A stretch of DNA of 64,000 nucleotides from Gnetum montanum (taxonomy: Eukaryota; Streptophyta; Gnetopsida; Gnetales; Gnetaceae): the NCBI GenBank assembly GCA_015680685.1, contig MNCI01010828.1:37580-101579 (forward strand). Direction: 5' to 3'. Positions 35,088-46,329 of the stretch are shown in pieces. Both the position numbers and the translations under genes were made by a program. The notes below the pieces were generated by a model. It made no database searches, had not been told where the DNA came from, and was given only the letters and a program-made list of their open reading frames with translations. Numbering within the stretch: position 1 is the stretch's first letter; the number at the start of each line of letters is the position of its first letter.

Positions 35088-36680
35088 GGCTCTGCCCTTC
35101 CCTCTCTCTCCTTCTTCTTCCCTATGCTAAGTGAACAACAAGCTAAGCCACATGCCTGCTGCTGGGCACTTGAGAATTTAAAAGCGAATGAGTCAGATTC
35201 CACAGACGTTGGCCATGCCTAATTGGCAGAGAAATGGGTCCCTTGATTATGGGGAGAAATTCTTAGCCGGCTAAAAAGGAAAACATGTAAAATCAATATT
35301 CCGTCGCAATGCCCAAAATCAATCAACTTTCGCTGATCGCGGCTATTCTGGAGAGGGACCCAGAATGTCCGGCCTGTTCTTGTATGGTGCTCTTACCTTG
35401 CATGTGATGGTTTATGGAGAATTCAGTGCATAGTACAGTAACAGTAGGCCTAGAGACCTAGTTGCAATTGAATTGGATCTCCAGTTTCAACTTGGTGTCG
35501 GGAAAAAAGGGGGAATCCCACAATCACTCAGAGCAGAAAAAGCAGCAGATATTTCGCAATTTTTATAAGAACATGTTCCACTGTTTGGGTGTCATCTGCC
35601 AAAAACTTTTTCAGGAGTTATCTGCAACTCTTCCTGAGAGCCGCGCATCAACCTGTGGCTAAGCGGCAATCTTTTCGGTGGTTTCTTTGGCATTTTGCGA
35701 TGGGAATTGAGGCTGAGATGGAGCATTTCCAGGGCCACGATATCATGAGGGCAGTGACTAGATCACATAAAATTTGTGGGTGGTGGTGAAAACGTTTTTG
35801 GAATCTTGTGAAACAGCATGGAAGTAGCCTGATCCATCAAGGTCACAATTTTCCGAGACTGCATGATTCCCCATGCATTACTATGTTAGGTTGGATCCCA
35901 GTGGATAACCGCAATCTGCTTTGAAAGATATCAGAGATTGTACTGAGATGTTTTTTGAAAATACTGGCATGATTGCATTAATGTTGAATCATCCTAAGCG
36001 CGCCTTATGAATGCCTGTCTCATCATGCTCTTTCCTAAAACGAAAGAAAGGAAAAGGGTCCTCTTGTTCCCTAAAGAGGGGTTAATGGGTCAAGTAATTT
36101 AATCCTTCCTTCACAGCTTAAAGTGAGACATGTATAATGTTGGTCCACCGTTGCCGCCATTTATGTCTTCTCAATCTATTCCACCTCGGGAAGTGGAAAT
36201 GATACAGACAAAAGTCAGTCATTGTGATAGAACATCATCTTTGCCTTAGTAAGGAGTGTGTAGGTAGTTGCCCAAGCAGCTTTTATGGGACCTGCCCGGT
36301 AATTAGTAATTACTTGTAATGGCCTGTTTGCAGCTGCGGTTAGATAATTCAGTCTCCTTACAATATTTCTTAAGGGAAACAGGGTCATAAGGTCATAGAG
36401 ACCGGTAAGAGACTGTTTCCGGCAATCATCTGCATGTTCTAATTTATGTTAGAGTCCATTTCTAACCAGCAAGTTTCCTCAATTTATTCAACATCTACCC
36501 TCACTTCTATCCTAGAGGGTAATACACATGGGTAGTTATGTTTTAAGTTTGTATTTAATTTTTACATTTGACATATTTATCGTATTTTGTTATTTTAGTT
36601 TGTAGTAGGTCACCTGCAAATTATGCTAGTTTTTCAAATAAGTTCTAAGTTGGTACTATACTTGAAGCATGCAAGACTCA
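35088..36680. promoter_or_regulatory. Upstream region of the host gene
   Basis: The first 40 bases upstream of the ATG (minus strand) are GA-rich (AGAAGAAGGAGAGAGAGG), a common plant 5' UTR feature. No clear TATA box was identified. No transposon similarity was found up to about 36680, and short open frames here show no known motif. Confidence 0.35.
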
Positions 36681-36684
36681 TATA

Positions 36685-37100
36685 TCCAAAGCGGTAAGAC
36701 TTTGCTATGAAAGCTCTAGGTCATGAGATTGATTTTGATAGGCAATGCTAAGTTATAGAGTTCTAATTGAACTATATTACAATTCTTTTTGAGTTCCAAC
36801 AGCCCCCACATATCAAAAGTGATCTAAACTTTGATTTGAAGCTCCAAGTTATGGGTTGGATAATTGTGGGCAATGTTGTATTATAAAGTTATCATTTAAT
36901 TATATATCTTGGGGGTAAATATTTTTTAAAAAAGTTTAAGTAGGTTTTCCTATGACTAGATAATATATAATTTTTTCTTGATTTGGAAACTTAATTTCTT
37001 ATTGATTTAGAAATTCCAAGTTATAGGTTCAATTCTAATGGGCAATACTAAGTTATAAAGTTCTAACTAGACTATATATCTTAGGGGTAAATATTGTTAA
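36685..37100 (+). mobile_element. Cluster of three partial SINE-1 copies
   Basis: Three successive segments (36685-36807, 36820-36920, 37000-37100) contain GCTC-AAGTYATGGGTT, GGGCAATGCTAAGTTATA and AACTAGACTATATATCTT sequence. The first ends GAGTTCCAACAGCCCC, the usual SINE-1 tail. Only the first retains a trace of box A. Confidence 0.6.
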
Positions 37101-39334
37101 AAAATGTTTTGGGTTCTAAAAATAAAGTAGTAAAAATATATCTTTACTACTTCTCTACTTATAATATAATTTGTAACTTTGTTCCTTTCTAATCTTTTTT
37201 GTCATTACCTGGAAAGATGAATCTTGTTGTTTTGGATGCTCTTCCTAGTCTCCCTATTTTTGCAACTACCTCCTACTTCTTGTTGTTCTGGATGCTCTTC
37301 CCGATCTCCCTATTTTTGCAACTACCTCCTACTTCTCAATAAGAGACAACTACATAACTAAGTGTAGATTCTATTAGAAAATAATCTTGAATGTTGGATT
37401 CAGTGGATCACTACATGAATCTACTCATAGATCCATATCATGGCCATCGCCTAGCCTCATAGATTTGCTTAGCACACTAGAAGATTCCTTGGATGCTTCT
37501 TCCACTATTCAAATTGTTACTATAACATCATGGCATTTACAATAAGAAAAAGGATCTTCTCATCTACAAATTTGAACTTTAACCAAAGCTTTTAACTTGA
37601 GGATTCTCTTAAATCCTATACTTGCATAGCTTCACCAAGAAGACTCAAGTCTCTAGAATATTATTCCAAATGTGATCACTTGTTGAAGAAATCATGAAAA
37701 TCTTTGTGCTTTTTTTTTTATCAAGAACTATTGCAAGTGTCCTTGTTCCACCCCATAATAGGGTGTATGTTTGGAGTTTTCTATTTTGATTTTCCAAAAC
37801 ATGATGACCCTATTTTTTCTGGTAATTTGGAATCCTTTTCTTTTATTTATTCTTAACACTTGCTCATTCTTCACTTTACAACATTGCATGGTTGTAAAAT
37901 ATGCTAATAAGGGTTGAAATTCCCCTATAACTTTTGTGTTGTTGCTATGAATAGAGATAGTTTTTATTTTTTTACTTTATTGCTCCTCTTTTGTAGATGT
38001 GTTCCTATACTTCTAGTCTTTGTTTTTCTTTTTTGCTACTTTCTAATCTTTCTTTGACACACAAGATCTTTTCATAAACTTAAAAATATTTCTATTTTTT
38101 GTTGTTGCCTAGAAAGATGAATCTTGTTGTTCTAGATGTTCTTTTTGATACCCCATTTTTATAGTTGCCTCCTACTTCTCAGTAAGAGACATCAAGTACA
38201 GATTTTTTCAAAAAATGGTCTAGACCTTTGGATTCAGTAGATCACTATAGGAATCTCCTCACAGATCCATGTGGTATACATTACCTAGCCCTCATAAATT
38301 TGGTTGGCATACTAGAAGATTCCTTAGATGCTTCTTCTAATTGACCACTTCTCAAATTATTGCTACAATATCATGGTGGTCATGATAGGAAATAGACCCC
38401 TCTTGTCTACAAATTAAATTTCAACCAAATCCTTAGAGTTCGTTGTTCCAAGAAGACTCAATTCTATAGAGCATCATCCTAGACATGATCACTTGTTGAA
38501 GGAATCCTTAAAATATTCATGTTTTTTTTTGTCAAGAATAATTGTAGGTATTCTTGCCCCACCTCCTACAATGGCTTGTATGTTTGGAATTTTCTTTTTT
38601 TATTTTTTAAAAGATGACAACCTTGTTTTTTTTGGCAAACTAGGATCCTCCTCTATTTATTTTTTATGCCTACTACTCATTTTCCACTATGGAGCATTTC
38701 ATAGTTGCAAAACTAGAGTAGGTTTACTCCACAAATAAATCACCTTCAAGTACTAAATCCAAATATTATGTAAGAAAAAACTTTTTACTAGAAACCAATA
38801 AAACTAGCTATATTCAGTTAATTTATTAGAAGATTACAATCAAGTTTTCAAAACCCACAAACATCCCAAAACTTGTCATATAAAAATGATATTGCAAAGC
38901 ATGAGGCTCTATAACCAGACAATGGTTGTTCTTAATGTAAGACACAACCCATAGAGAATATCTTCCACAACCCGGGACTAAGATCTCAACTCATAAATAA
39001 GACACAAGTTAATAGAACACATAGACCAACACACGACAAGTTGATCTTGGAGTTGCAATCACTAATTACACTTAGCCAATGTGCTCACCCACACTCTCTT
39101 GCTCATCTCTCCATACTCAAGAGCTCTCTTCTCCTACTTATCATGCCATCAATGATAAATACAACAATATTTATAACAAACCAGAAGATAAGAAACCTAG
39201 AAACCTTTTCTTAACTCAACTAGGGTCTTTCTAGATGTTTTCTAAGTCTTCTCACCTTCACTTTAGCTATTTCCTAAATTGAAACAAGTATTTTTGGAAG
39301 TTTTCCCATTTGTATGGGTCATCTCTAACCTTGG

Positions 39335-39540
39335 GAAGATGTCTCTATGTCAACTCGGCTCTTAGGAAAGACATCTACTATTTTTCCAAGACATCTCCTT
39401 CAAGTGCCAGGACATCTTCTTATTTTACAAGACATCTTTTCCAAGGTGTCCCATTTGTAGTGGAGACATCTTGTCTGAGATGTCTCATGTTTTAGGAAGA
39501 CATCTCCCCCAAGATGTCTTCTTCTCAATCAAGACATATT
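39335..39540 (-). repeat. AGACATCT / AGATGTCT word array
   Basis: About ten occurrences of the 8-mer AGACATCT or its complement AGATGTCT, with near variants, occur in 200 bp. Two of them are arranged as inverted pairs (GACATCTTGTCTGAGATGTC, and AGACATCTCCCCCAAGATGT followed by CT). They lie in the U3 part of the outer solo LTR. Confidence 0.8.
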
Positions 39541-39554
39541 CTAAAAGTTTGAAA

Positions 39555-39559
39555 CCTAC
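39555..39559. repeat. TSD of solo LTR copy 6, left
   Basis: CCTAC, identical to 40454-40458. Confidence 0.92.
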
Positions 39560-40453
39560 TGATGAAGTGTCATTTAGTCAATGCGTCAACTGGGCCACGT
39601 ATACCCGCCCATGTTGACGCGGGCCCATCGACGTAGCCTCCCTGCATTGACATGGCCCTATTTACGCAACCACCTTTCCCGGCCTATAAATAAGAGGGCC
39701 TTGCACCTCATTTAGGCATCTTTTTGAGTAGTTGTAGCGTAGCTCTTGTAGTTTGTTCCTGTAGGAGATAGAATATTTTCCAAGTGCCCGCAGCAGGTGT
39801 AAGAAAAGTGCTCTTTATTCAAGCATTGATGTATTTGAGCCCATTGGCGTGACGGCAATAAAGACAAACTATTCAAGCATTCCTTGCAGCATTTGGACTG
39901 AGTTATTTTATGCATTCAATAGTTTAATCTGTTTATGCTTTATTAGTTACTTGTTAATTACGTAAGTTTTTGTTATTATAATTTCCATTGCTATTGTTCA
40001 TTCGTACTTCGTAAAGGCCATAAGTACAACCATCTTGAACGTAACCCAAACACTTGGTAAGCACAGTGACGCTTAATGTCTAGTATCCCAGAAGTGTTAG
40101 GAGATGCTCAGAACGTGCTTGGAAGATGGGATCAAATACTTATGTTAGGAGTAGTTAAAGATCTAGATTAAGATAATTTTAGATTAATTAATATTCTATC
40201 CTTATTTTCCAAGATAATTAGTCACCGAAAAGATAATTAAAAAGATATAAAAATAATTAGCCTTAGTCTCACTTAACCATTGTAAACAAAACCACAAGTG
40301 AGATTAGGATGACAACGATTGTTCTAACCCAAGGTTTCACTGGTTAGAAGTCTAGTGTATGTTAGGTGCTTACAGTCTGTTGATTTCGACCGAGTCGCAC
40401 GTGAATGCTCGTGATTCGTATGGTTGGGCATAGGGATACCTAGCCACTCATCA
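39560..40453 (+). repeat. Solo LTR (copy 6) of the Athila-like family
   Basis: 894 bp, TGATGAAGTGTCATTTAGTC...CACTCATCA, flanked by perfect 5-bp TSDs. U3 repeats TTGACGCGGGCCC/TTGACATGG words (39570-39670). A TATA box GCCTATAAATA lies at about 39683. AATAAA lies at about 39859, after the conserved AAGCATTGATGTATTTGAGC. No internal domain is present. Confidence 0.94.
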
Positions 40454-40458
40454 CCTAC
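40454..40458. repeat. TSD of solo LTR copy 6, right
   Basis: CCTAC, identical to 39555-39559. Confidence 0.92.
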
Positions 40459-42394
40459 AAACACACACACGTAGGGAGGAACAAGAGAATAGAAAGAGGT
40501 TTCCCTACACCAAAAACATATTGATAAGGGGGGAATTCCCTGAAAACATTTTATGTTATTACAATGAATAGAATTAGTTTTTAGCTTTTAGCTTTAGTAC
40601 TTCTCTACTTAGTGTAGAATTTGTAGCTTTATTCTTGCATTTATGATCTTTGATTACCACTTTTTAATCTTTCTTAGATGCACAAGATCTTTATATAAAC
40701 TTGAAAAAATTTATGTTTTTACTTAATGCCTCAAAAGATGAATCTTGTTGTTCTAAATGTTCTTCCTGATTCCCTGATTTTGTAGCTACCTCTTGCATCT
40801 TAGTAAGAGATAAGTATAGAACTAAGTGTAGATTCTTTTAGAAAATGGTTTCAAACACTAGATTTACAGGATCACCACATGAGTCTACTTATAGGTCCAT
40901 TTCATGTCCACTGCCTAGCCCTTGTAGATTCACTCGACATACCATAAGATTTGTTAGCTGCTTCTTCTAATTGGTTGCTTCTTGAATTTTTGCTATAACA
41001 TCATGGTGTTCATAATAGGAAATAGACACCTCTTGTTTGCAAATTGTGTTTCAACCAAATCTTTGAATGTGATGGTTCTTTAAAATCCTATACTTGCCCA
41101 ACTTCACCAAGAATACTCAAGTGTCTAGAATGTCATCCCAAACACAATTACTTGTTAAAGAAATCCTTAAAAGCATCATGCTTTTTGTGTCAAGAATAAT
41201 TGTAGGTGTCCTTTTTCCACCTTCACAATGGCCTATATATTTGAAATTTTCTTTTTATAATTGCTAACACATGACAACCCTTTTTTTTTCTTTTTTTTTT
41301 CTTTTTGCAAATTAGTACCCTTATCTTCTATTTATTCTTCTCACGTATTGCTCATTTTTCACTTTGAAGTATTACATGGTTATAAAATACATTGATGAGG
41401 GATAAAATTTCCCAAAAAAATTATTTTTTATTGCAATAAATAAAGTTAGTTTTTAGCTTTTTGCTTTTCTACTTCTATACTTAGTATAGAATTTGTAGCT
41501 TTGTTCCTCCACTTTTGGTCTTTTCTTCTTCTTTTTTTCACTTTCTAATCTTTCTTAGGCACAAAACTTTTAAAAGATTTTGTTTTTACTTGTTTCCTAT
41601 AAATATGAATCTTATTATTCTAGATGTTCTTCTCAGTTCTTCATTTTTGTAGCTACCTCCTACTTCTCAATAAGAGATAATTGCCTAACTAAATGTAAAT
41701 TCTTTCAAAGAATTATCTTGAACGTTAGATTCAATGAATCTCTATATGAATCTACTCATAGGTCCATGTCATGTCCATTGCCCAACCCTTGTAGATCTGC
41801 TCAACAGACTAAAAGATTCCTTGAATGCTTCTTCCAATTGATCTACTTCTTGAATTGTTGTTATAACATCATGGCATTTACAATAGGAAATAGGTCCCTC
41901 TCATCTACAAATGGAATTTCAACCAAATCCTTGAATGTAAAGATTCTCTTAAATCCTATACTTGTTTGGCTTTGCTAAGAAGACTCAAGTCTCTAAAATG
42001 TCATCCCAGATGTGATTGCTTGTTGAAGAAATTCTTAAAAGGTTTATACATTTTTTTTATCAGGAACATTTGTAGGTATCCTTGTTCAATCCCCACAATA
42101 GCTTGTACATTTGGTGTTTTCTTTATTATTTGTAAAATCATGATAACCTTATGTTTTTTTGTAATTTGGGGCTCTCCTCTTCTATTTATTCTCGACGCTT
42201 GCTGCTCATTCTTTACTCTGTAGCATTGCATGGTTGTAAAGCACACTAATGAGGGGTAAAATTTTTTGTTATTGTAGTAAATAGATTTAGTTTTTAGCTT
42301 TTTGGTTTATTGCTTCTCTACTTAGTGTAGAAATTGTAGATTTGTTTGTGTACTTATAGTCATTTATTTTTTCTACTTTTTGATCTTTCTTAGA

Positions 42395-42530
42395 CATGAG
42401 AATTTGTAGTTGGGCCTTTCCTTTTTGTTATTTTGGAGTTTCTCCTTTACTTCTCTACTTTTGTACTTTGAATCTAATTTTTCTAGGATATTTATTTTTT
42501 GGGGTCTGAAACCCTTGCAACAATTCTAGT
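42395..42530 (+). mobile_element. LINE-2 3' tail, 5'-truncated
   Basis: GTTGGGCCTTTCCTTTTTGT and on to TATTTATTTTTTGGGGTCTG, then AAACCC, match 31975-32090 of LINE-2 copy D. It abuts the end of the tandem array. Confidence 0.65.
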
Positions 42531-42639
42531 CCTAGAATCCTAAAAAGGCTAATAGGAAGGGTTGGTAGATGAGTGAAAGCCTCTCCTTTTTTAAAGTAGG
42601 CACTTATGCCCTGGCTTGAATCTAATTCTAACCATGAAA

Positions 42640-42890
42640 CATTATCTCATTGGTTAGACCATATCACTTATGGTTGTGCAAGTCATAGGTTTAATTATAA
42701 AGGTATGTTGAGACATGGTCATACTGTGAATAAAGTTTAAATAACATTCATCCTAGAGGTATTTAAAAAAAATTAATCTTCTTAGGTTTCATCATTTGAT
42801 GTGAGTGAGTTAATATTTCTTGGTTAGATCATATCCCTTGTGATTTTGCAAGTCATATGCTTGATTATGAAGGATATATGGAGATATTGT
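42640..42890 (+). mobile_element. Two tRNA-like SINE heads (possible third SINE family)
   Basis: TATCTCATTGGTTAGACCAT with AAGTCATAGGTTTAATTATA (42645-42710), and TTTCTTGGTTAGATCATAT with AAGTCATATGCTTGATTATG (42815-42870), show box A- and box B-like spacing. They are about 165 bp apart and diverge in the rest. Confidence 0.45.
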
Positions 42891-42937
42891 TATGTTTTTC
42901 TTTAGTTCTATCAAGTATCATGTTGGAGGAAAGAGAA

Positions 42938-43110
42938 GGTGTTAAACCTAAAATAATTTGATTATAGATACATTCCAAGATATATAGCCAATATGACACA
43001 TTAGAAGAATTATAGAGAAATCTAATAATACCTCAAGTGTAACTGAAACTAGTAATTTATTGTCTAATAAGGTAATGAGATAACCACTTGAACTATCTAT
43101 CGCTGACACC
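42938..43110 (-). mobile_element. SINE-2 copy
   Basis: On the minus strand: AGTTCAAGTGGTTATCTCAT (box A region), TAGTTTCAGTTACACTTGAG (box B region), body TCTTCTAATGTGTCATATTG, and tail AATTATTTTAGGTTTAACACC at 42938-42958. The body is shared with 12147-12310 and 45249-45422. Confidence 0.65.
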
Positions 43111-43189
43111 AAGTATTATGTTGAGTTGGAGTATATATAGTCACAATTTAATATAATTTCTCTTTAGCAAATTTGATCTTTCTAGGGGA

Positions 43190-43490
43190 ATTCTAAATTA
43201 CCTTCAACTTCTTCAATCAATGCTAAAAATTCTGCTTCTTTTATTGATGTGAACATTTCTATTGAGAATGTAGGTTTATAAGTTGAGGAGCAAAAATTTG
43301 TGATGCCTTCTTCTAGTGATGTTGATGTAATTAAGACACCTAATTTTTTTCTCACTTATGATGTATACAAATTATTGGTAGCTACTCTTACATCATTATA
43401 TATATTCATTTAAATTTTTAGTTACCTAACTTGTAATTGAAGTTTCATTTCATATTTAAATGATGTGATGCAAAACCTTGACATTTTTTT
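43190..43490 (+). mobile_element. LINE-3 ORF1 fragment
   Basis: The plus-strand translation includes VMPSSSDVDVIKT and YDVYKLLVATL, nearly identical to VMPSSSDVDANKT and NDVYKLLVGDL on the minus strand of 49180-49070. Two dispersed copies with a shared coding frame suggest an ORF1-type gene of a LINE. Function beyond that is not recognisable. Confidence 0.45.
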
Positions 43491-43539
43491 TGAGAGAATG
43501 TTCGGGTTTGTATTACTAAAAGTTATGGTACACGAGTAA

Positions 43540-43725
43540 AAAATTACAATGGGGGGGACATCAGGGATGGCCCACTCTGAGGGGGGGTGGGGGAGCTTGG
43601 AAAATCATAAATTTCAAAGCACGGAGGACTCCGAGCTTAGCCACCGAACCTCAAAACCTCAAACCCTCAAAAACCTCCGGGTCGAATAGTGAGAGCAAGA
43701 GGAGGGGGGGGGCGTTAGGGGTGAG
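43540..43725. repeat. G-rich island
   Basis: Several runs of seven to nine G (43551, 43600, 43710) and a CCTCAAAACCTCAAACCCTC repeat stretch lie in otherwise AT-rich DNA. No gene was found. It may be the 5' or 3' end of an unidentified retroelement. 43725-44700 shows no recognised feature. Confidence 0.5.
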
Positions 43726-44700
43726 TTAGGTAATGTTTTGATGGTGTGGCATGCCCTAGATATATGGTCTTTTATACACAAGCATATAGTGTTGATCATT
43801 TGTAAGTAGACTTCAAATTTTAATGTTTAATCTATAAGATATTCTAAAGTTCCATGTTTTGTTGAGCTATTTAATATTCTATTGATTTTTTAGAAAGATA
43901 AGTAGAAAATTTTTAGCCTTCTCAGACCCTTGAGTATATAGAATCTATTTACACACCATTTAATTTTCATAGATTTTTTTTTAAATTGATCTTTTCAACT
44001 GTAAAAATGAATTGGTTTTGGAAGTAAATGGAAAAAGTTATATATAACCAATTATATATTATAAAATTTCTAATTATTGAAATTTGTATCATCATGAAAG
44101 ATATTTATTTAATGTTTATCTTTTTTATCTCAAGGAAAAATATGTTGAGAAAATAAAAAACATGTTGAAACTAAGAATTAAAAAAAACATGAAGCTAAAA
44201 AAAATAAAAAACAAGTTAGTATCAATGATAAAAATGATTAAATGACAATAAAAAAACTAGAAAAGACATAAGCTTTGTAAATAGTTTTATTCTAGCAAGT
44301 ATTGATTAGTTCGAGCAAATAGCATGTAAGGAAAATTTTTCATATGTAAAAAGATTACTATTTACCCAAAGATTAAATCTTTTATTGATGAAAGGATTGT
44401 AGTAAATACCAAAAAGTCTTAATGTAAGTTCAATTGTGATGGAAATTAGACTTTCCTCTCTTATAAAAATTGGTATTTAACCATAGCTTTCCATTATTAC
44501 TTCAAATCATTTTACTATTTTAAGTTTAAGAATGAATATTAAAAATGGTGTAAATGTTGTTAAGAATAAGATTATCCTTCCTACTAATAATTAATTTTTT
44601 TCCTCTTTATTTTTTATAGCATATGTTCTAACACAAACTAAAATTCTTAATTACATCTATGAGACTAGTTTCAGAATTTCTTTTATGGATTTTTTAAATT

Positions 44701-44780
44701 TATAACTTAGTGCTACCTAGTAGAATTCAACCTATGACTTGGGATTACAAGGTTAAGATCCTTTCCAATAGGATAACACC
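44701..44780 (-). mobile_element. SINE-1 head fragment
   Basis: The reverse complement reads GGTGTTATCCTATTGGAAAG, then AAGTCATAGGTTGAATTCTA and GCACTAAGTTATA: the tRNA-like head without the tail. Confidence 0.55.
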
Positions 44781-44994
44781 TAGAATAGACATTCCTAAAA
44801 TTGAAAAGTTATTCATTTCATGTCATGTTTGGTGCTTTGTACATAGTGATTAAGCATGTGATGTACTTTGTTTTCTTATTATTAATATTCGTGGGATTGA
44901 ACATTTTCCCTTATATATTGTTCTAGTTTTAGTTACAATGATCCTCTATTTGATGCTAGTATGGAGGTCAAGTTATCTATTGAAGCTCCTATGA

Positions 44995-45129
44995 GGTGTT
45001 AGCCTAGTAGTAAAACTCTTAATTTAAAAGCTCCAAATTATGTGTGTAATGCTAAGTTATAAAGTTTTAATTAGACTATATGTCTTGGGATGTACCTATA
45101 TTATAATTATTTTAGGATTCCAACATCCC
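44995..45129 (+). mobile_element. SINE-1 copy
   Basis: GGTGTTAGCCTAGTAGTAAA (box A), a body with AATGCTAAGTTATAAAG and TTAGACTATATGTCTTGG, and tail TTTTAGGATTCCAACATCCC. Box B is partly deleted. No clear TSD. Confidence 0.75.
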
Positions 45130-45248
45130 TTCCCCTCACCCCTAATATTTCTAATTTCCTTCTTTCCACCCCTTCCAAGTTACACTTGATGTATTACTAT
45201 GTTCTTTTTAAGTTTTTTTAAAGTATCATGTTAGCTATGCTACTCATA

Positions 45249-45422
45249 GATGGCCAAAGTGATTAGCTCATTATCCTGTTAGGTAAGAGATTGTTAGTTT
45301 AACCTATAATTGACTAACACTCAAGTCATTGTTATATTTGTCTATAATTTTTTAATGTATAATATTGGTTATATGTCTAGGTGTGTACCTATCATGTTGG
45401 CTATATATCTTAAGGTGTAACA
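45249..45422 (+). mobile_element. SINE-2 copy
   Basis: GTGATTAGCTCATTATCCTG (box A-like) and TTGTTAGTTTAACCTATAA (box B-like), followed by the family body. It abuts the next SINE-1 copy. Confidence 0.6.
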
Positions 45423-45553
45423 ATGAAGTATATCCTAGTGGTAAAACTTTTAATTTGAAAGCTCCAAGTCATGGGTTTGATTCTAGTGAGCAATGCTAAG
45501 TTATATATCTTGGGATATACTTATGTTATAATTATGTCATGGTTCCAACTCCT
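45423..45553 (+). mobile_element. SINE-1 copy
   Basis: TATCCTAGTGGTAAAAC (box A), CATGGGTTTGATTCTAGTG (box B), CAATGCTAAGTTATA, and tail GGTTCCAACTCCTC. A SINE-2 tail fragment follows at 45560-45600, and a minus fragment lies at 45720-45810. Confidence 0.75.
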
Positions 45554-45824
45554 CATATATATCTTATAATGCATCTATAGTCAAATTATTTCAAGTTTTG
45601 AAACATGTCCTCTTCTCCTTTCTCTTCCTTGGATGTTTAATAAGTTATCACTTTTTTTAAGGGGTGGAGGAGGAGGAATGATTTACTAGAGAGGAGGGAA
45701 CTTAAAACCTTTAATAATAACTATACCTACATCCTAAAAACTATAGTCAACATGGTACTTTAGAAGAATTATAGAGAAATATAATGATGTCTTTAGTATC
45801 ATCTCCACCAAAATATGACAATAA

Positions 45825-45953
45825 GGTGTTAGCCTAGTGGTGTAAATCTTGGCTTGGTAACCTATGTCATGGGTTTGATTCTACTAGGTAGCACTAAGTT
45901 ATAAACATCTATAGGTGTGCTTATGTTTTAATTATTTTGGATTTCAACAACCC
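45825..45953 (+). mobile_element. SINE-1 copy
   Basis: GGTGTTAGCCTAGTGGTGTA (box A), CATGGGTTTGATTCTACTAG (box B), and tail ATTATTTTGGATTTCAACAA followed by CCC. Confidence 0.75.
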
Positions 45954-46125
45954 TCTAAAATATAATATTGTAGCAAAAAGTTTACATAACTTATTCTTGT
46001 TATATCTAGTGGCACATAGTCACTTTATTGAATATCGTTTTATTTTCCATGAGATGAATGTACTATTTGTCCAATGGATCATTTTTTGTCTATGAACTTA
46101 ATAAAATATTTAGTTTCAAAAACCT

Positions 46126-46185
46126 CTTACTTAATACAATAATGAGCTAACCATTTGAGCCTTATATCATTGATAAGTATTATCA
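46126..46185 (-). mobile_element. SINE-2 head fragment
   Basis: The reverse complement AAATGGTTAGCTCATTATTG followed by ATTAAGTAAGAGG matches the SINE-2 head. Confidence 0.5.
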
Positions 46186-46329
46186 TATAAGAGGGAAAAG
46201 CAGTGTTGAACCAAAACATTATTACTATCTACTCATAGTTTAGGTTCTTACTAGTTCCCATCCAATGTTATTTTGGTTATTATATGAGTTAAATTTTTTG
46301 AGGAGCGGGGGAGGGGATGTTAGACCTCC

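Larger units (their letters stand above)
38714..40512 (-). repeat. Solo LTR of another family, split by a second solo LTR
   Basis: Between two AAAAC copies (38709-38713 and 40513-40517) lies a segment running TGGTGTAGG...CCTACTCTA on the minus strand. It contains a TATA box (TTATAAATATTG, minus, near 39180). A poly(A)-type AATAAA lies near 38830. Removing it restores an 817-bp array spacing. Its own length is about 0.9 kb once the inner solo LTR (39560-40453) and one TSD copy are removed. The family is unidentified; the exact ends are a best reading because the termini are mutated. Confidence 0.6.
37125..42395. repeat. Tandem array, unit about 0.82-0.87 kb
   Basis: Landmark GATGAATCTTGTTGTT recurs at about 37221, 38121, 40742 and, slightly changed, 41609. 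Spacing is 900 (including a 54-bp internal duplication at 37225-37335), 817 after removing the nested insertion at 38714-40512, and 867. Each unit also carries AAGAGACAA-CTA, GGATTC-GTGGATCACTACATG, AGAAGATTCCTTGGATGCTTC and a conserved AT-rich end. A fifth, partial unit ends at about 42395. No unit has a convincing reading frame, and I do not recognise its origin. Confidence 0.8.

Noticed and set aside
36860-36920. Host gene promoter upstream of 35087 extending to 37 kb
   Set aside because: From about 36685 on the sequence is SINE-derived and no promoter motif was identified.
41580-42246. Open frames of 81-132 codons in the tandem array
   Set aside because: They are not conserved between array units, which carry stops and indels at the same place.
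44995-45129. Functional tRNA genes
   Set aside because: Box A/B-like sequences occur in repeated elements with a long unrelated body and no cloverleaf-compatible length; they are SINE heads.
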